Of a DNA stretch of 64,000 nucleotides, positions 41,001 to 50,000 are shown piece after piece. The DNA is from Roseibium salinum (GTDB lineage Bacteria; Pseudomonadota; Alphaproteobacteria; Rhizobiales; Stappiaceae): NCBI RefSeq assembly GCF_026240905.1, contig NZ_JAPEVI010000003.1, positions 4,590,501-4,654,500 on the forward strand. Reading direction: 5' to 3'. The notes beneath the pieces are model-generated. The model searched no databases and was not told the DNA's origin. It worked only from the letters and a program-made list of their open reading frames with translations. A program made the translations under genes and the position numbers. Positions within the stretch are counted from its first letter, which is position 1. Each line of letters opens with the position of its first letter.

Positions 41001-44000
41001 TCGGGCTCGGCTTCTCCATCGGCCAGGCACCCGACATTCGGGCCGGCGGCGGCCAGGACGAAGTGCAGTACAACGTGAATGCGCCGGTCTCGGTCGATGG
41101 CGGCACCGGCTTCGACAAGCTGGTCATTCTCGGCACCGAATTTGCCGACGACATCGCGATCAGCAAGGACGGCATCTTCGGCGCAGGCCTCAACGTGCGC
41201 TATTCGACGATCGAGGTGGTCGAAGTCGACGGCCTCGAAGGTGATGACGAGTTCTTCGTCCTGTCGACGGAATTCGGCGTCTCCTATCGCGTCATCGGTG
41301 GCCTCGGCTCCGACACGATCAACGTTGCCGGCGATGTGGTCGAGGACATCGTTACCCGCGAGCTGGAAGGCGTTTCCGGCGCGGTCGACCACCTCGTCAC
41401 GTCCGACGACATTCTCTACGATAACCTGCTGGTCGACGGTTTCGACTACAATGTGGCTTCGCCCGAAGAAGGCCTGGTCGTCATCAATGAAGAAACCGGG
41501 GGCGTGACCGATGGACGGACCGTCGTCGGTGAAGAACTGAACATCGGCGATCAATATGCCGACCGTTACACCGTCCGCCTGGCCGAGGAACTGGCTGCCG
41601 GACAGGTGGTCTATGTGACCGTCTCCGCGGCGCGTTCGCCGCAAGAGGAGCGGGACGACCTGCTGGATCATTCGACGGTCAGCCTTGGCGGCGTCAATCA
41701 GGGCTTCCTGCCGAACGGCGAAGGCGACACGATCTGGCTGTCGACGGTCGATCCTGGCGCAGTTGTCACCGATGGCGACTTCCAGCGCACGATCCTGATT
41801 AACGGCATACCGACGCAAATCGACAACCGTGCGATCGTCCTGCGGTTCGACCATACGAACTGGATGGCCGAACAGGACGTTTACGTTTTCGCGCCGGACG
41901 ATACCCGTGCCGAGGGCGACAGGGTCGTCGTCATCCAGCATTCGGTCATTTCAAACTACGACCTTTACGATGCAACCGACGTGCGCAATGTCGAAGTCGA
42001 GGTTCGCGACAACGACACGCCCGGCGTGCAGGTGTTCGAAGTCGAGCCGGGGTCCTTCATCGAGGACAACCGGACCCTCGTCATCGAGGGAGAGGACCTG
42101 GGCGGCGGCATATATACCGGTTTGCAGGACGAAATTCTGGTTCAACTTTCCAAAGCTCCGGAGGTTGGTGACCTTATCGTTGTGCGTCTCGATCTGAACA
42201 CCGATGCGGACGCCGCGATCAAGCTGCTCAATAGTTCGCTCAACGCGATCGGCCATCAGTTCGACGAAGCATCGCGGACGATCACCTTCGACCACACCAA
42301 CTGGGACAGCCCGGTCCGCGTCGTGATCGAAGCCTGGGACGATTACGTGCCCGAGGATCCCTATACCGCAGTCATCAACTTCGTTCGCGACGAATCTACC
42401 GTCAATGCCGACGGGAACTATATCTTCCCGAACCTGCGCTCAGGCCCGGGCATTCTAGATGTCGAAGTCATCGACAATGAAACGCCAGGTGCGGTGACGC
42501 TGGAAAGCGGCGGCACGACCCTCTTTATCAAGAACGACCCGACAAGCACCGACGACTATCTGATCCGGCTGACCCGCCAGCCCGGCCTCGACGGCCTGGT
42601 GGCCGATACCAGCAAGACCGTCGATGTCGCCATCCTGACCGACGGTCTGGCCGATGTCACCGGCATTACCGACGGCGATGGTATTGCGGTGCCGGTTGTC
42701 TATGAGAAGATTGGCCAGTTGCGGCCGACCCAACTGTTCGAAGGCTCGATCATCTTCGAGAATGACAGCGGTGTGGGCACCATCACGCGCGGCACCGGCT
42801 TCGATCTCGGCAGCTTCGAAGACGAGGGTTGGGAGGTCGGCGAATATCTTCTGATCGGTGGCGCTGGTGCGTCCTATGACGGCCAGTATTTCGTCGCCGA
42901 CGTAACCCATCAGACGATCACGCTCGACAAGTCCTTTGCCGGCCTGGTCGGTACCGACGAGATCCTGGACGTGGTGACGCTCTCCGACCTGACGCCGGAA
43001 TTCCTGTGGTCGGGTGAGGTGACAGTTGAAAACGGCATCATCGACGAGCAGCTCAGCCATGAGGCAGGATCCGACATCCATGTGGATCGTCTCCTGCGCA
43101 CCGGACTTGCTTCGAACGAACAGGGCTGGCTCGGCGAAGGCTTCCTTGAAGGCCAGCGTGTCCGCATCAGCGAACTCGACGTGAACGGCGCTCTGACGGG
43201 CAACTTCGCGGACTTCAAGATCGCCATCATCCGCGGGGACAACGACACCAAGGACGACCGGCTGCAGTTCACGCTGGAAAACAATCCGGGTGGTGCAGCC
43301 GCAAGTGCTCTTCCGGCATGGTTCTCCGGTACGCTCAATGTCGAGGTCAGCCGAATTGCCGTCCATGTCACCTTCTCGGGCGATCCGACGGCGGCAGATG
43401 CCTGGTTCAAGCAGCAGAATGTCGAACTGGCGGCGGATCCCTTCTACGAAGTTCCATCGACACGCGAAGGCGTGAAGGTCTTCCCGGTCAGCAGTCATCT
43501 TCTGTCGAAACTGCGCGGACCGCTTGCGGTCGAAGGCGGCCCGACAGGCGCCGACCGCTCGCTCACCAACGGCGTCAAGCTGCCGGGCGAAACCGACAGG
43601 TTCCTGATCGCCATCGGTCAGCAACCACCGGAAAGCCAGCAGATCGACGTCTTGAACATTTTCCACGATACCAGCAAGGCCAACAACAACGGCACAGTCG
43701 GCGGTTATGTCGATGAATTTGGCGACGTGCAGCTGCGGCCGGCAATCGAAGGCTTCGGCATGGCCGAAGAACTTGACTTCTCGATCTATGGCGGCACGGA
43801 TACGTTCGGCGAACCGTTGATCGTCCCGGGCGGCATCAGTTACGGCAAAGTCAACTTCGGCGCCGGCGGCTTCGGCACGGACGCTGCCGAAAGCTCGATC
43901 GAAGTCATCAACATGATGCTCGGTGAAGGCAACGACTACATTGAAGTCTACGACACGCTGCACGAAACGCCGTTTGTCTCCGCGCAGCAGATCTTCGAGT

Positions 44001-47000
44001 TCGACAACTCCTGGAACGATTCTGACTACGCATTCCTCTATGCGCAGCAGCCGGAGTTGCAAGGCAAGAACGTCATTCAGCGCGACAACTTCGACTGGAA
44101 ATCGCAAGGGTTCCTGGTCGGCCAGACGGTCACCATCGACGGCTATGATCCGGAGACCTACAAATGGACGATCATTGCGATCGAGGATGCGATCGAATAT
44201 TTCGACGCCTTCGGCGTTCCGATCATCGATCCGGAAACCGGCGAACCCTACCGGGATCCGAACGACAACTCGATCCTCGTCCTCGACGGTTCTGACTTCC
44301 CGTCGCCGCTTTCCGGCGAACAGAAGATCATCGGTCTCGACCAACTTGTCAGCTACAACCTTCTCGGCGTCGACATCGGCGACGGTCCGGTTGCCTCTGC
44401 AGTGCTCTCTGGCTTCGGCGGCACCCTGACGCGGTCGGATGGCCGCACATGGGAAGAAGACGGTTTCCTCGTCGGACATCTCGTCAACCTGAGCTATCTG
44501 GATCCGGACAGCGGCGAGACCGTGTCGGGCGAATGGCGCCTGGTTGACAATAACGACGCGATTGCCGACGACGGCTTTACCATCACGCTTGAGGGCGAGG
44601 ACATCCCGACCGCGGCCCAGCTGGTGATCACCGCCTTCGTTCAGGGGCCGCATGGCACCCTGACCATGCTGCATGGCGGCGGCAACTCCTGGACCCAGAC
44701 TACCGGCAATTTCGATCTCGCCTCAGGCGAGCACGAAATTGACGGCGAACCGGTCAATGGAAACTTCGTGCTCCGCAACGACGGCCGGAGCTGGCAGGCG
44801 GATCGCTATTCGGTTGGCCAGTATGTCCAGATTTCCGGCGAGACGCACACGCGGATGGTGCTCGGCTTTGCCAATCTCGACGACTTTGCCGCTGCCCCCT
44901 TCACCGGCGCGCCTCCGGCGGATGCCTTCGAGATCTGGGGTGATGACTCGGTCATGATCCTCGGCGGTCCCGCTTTCGCAGCGTCCGACGACGTCGTGCT
45001 CAGCGTGCATGTGGCCGAAGCGCTCAAGACCGAGATCACCCAGGTGGTTCACATCGCGGTCGAGGAAGTGACCTTCAGCGGCGGCACGTCCTTGGAGACG
45101 ACGGTCGAGCTGACGGTTCCGGGCACGTCCTGGACGGATCAGGGCTTCTATGTGGGCCAGACTGTCTTCATCGAAGGTTATGCCGGCGGCTTCACCATTG
45201 CCGACATTATTGAAGGAGGCACCAAGCTGGTGCTGCTCGATGCAGCCCTGCACGACTGCGCCGATGCCAGCGGCATGGCCAAGCTGACCATCTTTGGCTA
45301 CGACGTCACCCTCGACGGCGGCAAGCGCGTCGGCGGTGATCACTTCGTCATCAATGGCGGCGCCGGGCCGGACAGCCCGCTCGTCATCTATGGCGACACC
45401 AGCCAGGACGGTGTCTGGTATTCCGGTCACACCTACGACCGGCTTGGCCTTGAATTCGGCGAAAAGCCCTACGACCCGTTCACGCATTTGCCGGACGGCG
45501 AAAACGAAGATGACGAATGGATCTTCCCGCTCGCCAATCCTTACAAGTTCCACGGCAACGACACCATCGACGCCCGGAATCTGTTCGCGAATCTAACCGA
45601 CGACGAAATGCCGACCGTCGGCTTCACCGCCTATGGCGGCGCTGGCGACGACCTGATCTACGGCAGCCAGGCCGGTGATCATCTTGCCGGCGGCTCCGGT
45701 GACGACACCATCTTTGGTCAGCGCGGCACCGACCACATCTATGGCGACAGCGGCGTCAATGTGGACATCCTGACCCGTGCGCTCGATATCGCCACGGTCG
45801 ACAACAGCCCTGAACCGACCGTCGATGACGGTCTCGAAAAGACGGACAGCACCTTCAAACCGGCGCCGTCGCTGGTGCGGGACGATCTCGTCGCGGGCCG
45901 TGATTTCATCGACGGCAACGGTGCGGTGGATGAAGACGGCAACCTCTTGCAGGATCTGCCGAACATCATCTTCGGCGACCATGGCGTGATCAAGCAGTTC
46001 GTCGCGGATCCGAACGAGCCGCCGATCCTCCTGCAGAAGATCCAGACGACCGAACTTTCCTCGATCCTGGAAATCAACTCGGTTGAATTGCAGAACGGCG
46101 GCGACGACATCCTGTTCGGCACCAACCTGCCCGATATCCTGATCGGCGGCGCCGGCAACGACATGATCGACGGCCGCGAGGAAGATGATCTTATCTTCGG
46201 TGACAACGTCTACCTCACCAGGATGGGCGAGCCGGGAGATGTCAATCTTCTCGACGACATCCTGAACGCCAGGTTCCAGGCGCTTGCCGGAGCCCTTCTC
46301 TATGCAAGGACCGACCGTGCTCTACCGAACGGTGTGGACCCGATCTATGCGTACGCACCCGACGGTCAGCCGGGAGCCCTCGGCGGTGAAAACAGCGGCC
46401 TGCTCCTGACCGACGGCATCAAGCGCAACTACCGCGATCCGTCCGGGCCACAGTGGTGGAGCGAATACGAGATCGACTATGCCGCCCTGCATACGTTCGA
46501 GTTCGACTACGGTAATGCCGGTGACGGCAGCTTCGGCAACGATTATCTCGCCGGCGGTGCCGGGCATGACGAGATCTTCGGCCAGCTCGGCAACGACGTT
46601 ATCCAGGGTGACGGATCGATCGACAGCGCGGCGGCAGCGCAGGCGCATGTCGGCGCGGCACGCTCGCCTGCCGGCATCGAGGATCCGATCGGTCCGCTGA
46701 AGGTCGTCGGCAGTTTCGAGGCAGCCTCGGACGGCGAGGACTATATCGAAGGCGGCGGAGGATGCGATGTCATCTTCGGTGGTCTCGGCCAGGACGACCT
46801 GGTCGGCGGTTCGTCGACCCACTTCAGCCTGGTTACCGCGAACAGCAGACCTGACGGCAACGACACCATTTTTGGCGGTGCAGGGACTCAGATCGACCGC
46901 AACAACGGCTTCGACAACAATACTGCGATGGAAGTCAATCCTCTGGAAGATGGAACGGCGGTTGGTGAGCTTCACGCACGCGATTCCGATACGATTGCCG

Positions 47001-50000
47001 GCGACAATGCTGATATCATCCGGATCGTCGGGATCAACAGCTTCCTTGATGCTACGCCGGACGTGAATTTCGGCGGTGACGGAACCGGCGAATGGGATCC
47101 AGACAGCCCGAACTACGTGTCCTTTGCCTATGATAATTATGGCAATGAAAAGCTGATCGTGCGCGGCGTGCGCCTGCTCGACTACACGCCAGGCGGGCCT
47201 GACTTCCGGCCTGACCACTTCGATCTCGATGCTGGTTTCGATGACCCGACCATGCGCGACATGTTCGGTTTCGAAGCTAAAGTGGATATCGGCGCGGGCG
47301 ATGAGATCCACGGCGAAACCGGTGACGATACCATCTACGGAGCGGGCGGAAACGACTCGATCTTCGGCGACGCCCAGGACGATGACATCATCGGCGGCTG
47401 GGGCCACGACTGGATCTCCGGCGGTGTCGGCACCGACGGTATCCTGGGCGACGACGGCCGGATCTACACCAGCCGGAACTCCGCGACGCATGGCGAAAAT
47501 CTCTTCGGGGTCGAAGCTTTGCTCGACCGGGATCCGGACACGCGCACCAGCCAGGGCAACGTACTCAACGAGTTCATCTATACTCCCGGCCAGGTGCAGA
47601 CCGAACTGATCAATATCGCCGATCAGTTGAAAAAGAGCGTCGACCTGACCCCGTTCGATCTGGCACCGGGTATCGACGATCCGTTATTCGTGACAAGCTT
47701 TGCCGATGACATCATCTTCGGTGGTCTCGGCGACGACTTCATTCATGGTGGCGGCGGCGACGATGCAATCGGCGGCGGCGAAGCACTGTCCGAGAGTTAC
47801 GCTCCGCGCATTGCCGGATCGGAACTGGACGAGAACGGCCAGCTTCGAGACCTGATCGGCCTGGTTCGGATCGACTTCAGCCGGCCTTATAACCCGGGCA
47901 ACGTGCTGCTCTTTGGAGCGGACACGAATCCCTGGAATGCACCGAAACCGGTACAGAGCCGCCTTGGCGAGTTCTACCTCTATGACGAGTATGACCCGCG
48001 CCGGGTGATCCTTTTCGACGAGATCGCAGGCGAGACAGTGGTGTGGAAGGACGACAGCGTCGATCCGTCGACGCTCAAGCACTACTTCCTCAACCAGCTC
48101 GACAATGAAGGCTTTGACGTTCTCGGTTACATCGACTTCAAGCCGAACGGCGATCCGATAGGGGATCAGGTTGCACGCGAAACGGATGGCGATGACCGGA
48201 TCTTCGGCGATCACGGCAACGACTGGATCGTGGGCGGAACCGGACGAGACCGTACCTACGGCGGCTGGGGCAACGATCTCCTGAACGCCGACGATGTCTT
48301 CGGCGGACCGGGCACCAGCTACGACGATACCAGGGGTCTCAACGATGCCCCGGATACACATCTGATCTGGGAAGACCGTGCATTCGGCGGTGCCGGACTC
48401 GATATCCTGATCGGCAATACCGGCGGCGACCGGTTGATCGACTGGGCTGGCGAATACAACAGCTACATCGTGCCTTTCGCACCGTTTGGCATCGCGACTG
48501 TCAGCCGCCAGGTGCCGCCGCACCTGTTCGACTTCCTGTCGGCACAGGCCGCCAGCGACGGCGTCGATATAACGCGGACATCGGATACCGGCATTCACAA
48601 TTCCTACAGCCGGTATTCCAACGTGCGTCAGTTGCTCGGCGATCCGTTCGGGGAAATGGGTCTCGTCATGCAGCGCGACCACGGCCTCTGGCAGGATCAG
48701 ACGGGCGGTCCGACCGACCCGCAGCCAGGCAACATTCCAGGTGGACGCCGCGACGTTCTCCGTTCGGCTGATGTCAACGACGGGGTCAATCCGTTTGCGG
48801 TCGATCAGGGCAATTTCGTCGTCCAGCAGGGCAAGGTTGCCGTGACAGCGGAAAGCAAGACCAGCCAGTCCGCAGCTGTCTTCTATGTCGATGCCTACTT
48901 GCCCGTTTACTACGAAATCGCTGCCAGCTTGACCGCGCAGAAACCGACCGGCGGCTGGAAGGCGAACGCCTATATCATCTTCGATTACTATTCGGAGACT
49001 GATTTCAAATATGCCGGTATCAATATTTCGAACGACCAGATCGAAATGGGCTACCGCGACGAGACTGGTTGGCATCAGGTGGTCAAGTCGAACAAACCGG
49101 TTCAGTTGAAACCCGGCCAGAGCTACGATGTGCTGGTCGCCGTCAACGGCACCAATGTGACTGTGGCGGTCGCAGGTGTGAACTGGTTCAGCTACACGTT
49201 CGACCCGCGCATCGTTGAAGGCGTGCCGGTTGCGCTCAATCGCGGCCTGGTCGGCTTCGGTAACGACGGCTCGAAGTCAACGGTGGACAATTTCACCGTG
49301 CAGATACTGCCGCCCGAACTGACGCTCGACTATACCGACAATTTCGATGGTGCCGGGACATACGAACTGACGGCCTCCGATGGCTGGGCAATGTCAGCTG
49401 GGCGGTTGGTTGCAGAAGGCGGGGCACAGGTCAACACCGTCGATATCGGCACGAAATTGCAGGTGAACTCCTATCTTGAACTGGAAACGGCGTTCAACTC
49501 GCAAGGCCTTGCCGGCATCGCGTTTGATGTCTACGGCCCGAGCGACTACAAGTTCGTCGCACTCGATGCGGCCAATGATCTCGTACTCGTCGGCCATGTC
49601 AGTCTGAAGGGCGGCTACCAGGTGGACGCTACTTACAGCCGGGCGATGGTCGACGGCGTCGATCACAAACTGCGCCTGTCGCTGCTCGGGGCTTCGGTCA
49701 GCATCAGCGTCGACGGTGCCTTCGTGACCAACCACGGCTTCTACTCCGCCTTGGTGGACGGTGGCGTCGGCCTGATGAACGGCGACCAGCTGGCGTCGTT
49801 CGACAAGCTGAGCATCCGCACGAACGATCCGTATTTCGATACTTCCGACAATCTGCTTTCGGCCGGATCGAATGCCATCGTCGGATCGGTCGATCTTGCG
49901 ATCACCCGCGAGGATGCCCTCGGCCTGCTCGACGACGCCATCGTCGTCTGGCGGGAAAGCGGACAGCTCGATGCTTCACAGCTCGCCGCCCTCGGCAAGC

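Noticed and set aside
39155..41941. 928-residue open frame on the minus strand inside the giant gene
   Set aside because: It is antisense to the giant coding frame; its D/V/R/H-rich composition follows from high GC at codon ends, and no domain is recognisable.
42455..44674. 739-residue open frame on the minus strand inside the giant gene
   Set aside because: Same type of antisense shadow, without ribosome-binding site or domain.
47684..49075. 463-residue open frame on the minus strand inside the giant gene
   Set aside because: Antisense shadow over the RTX region and the start of the LamG-like region; no motif.
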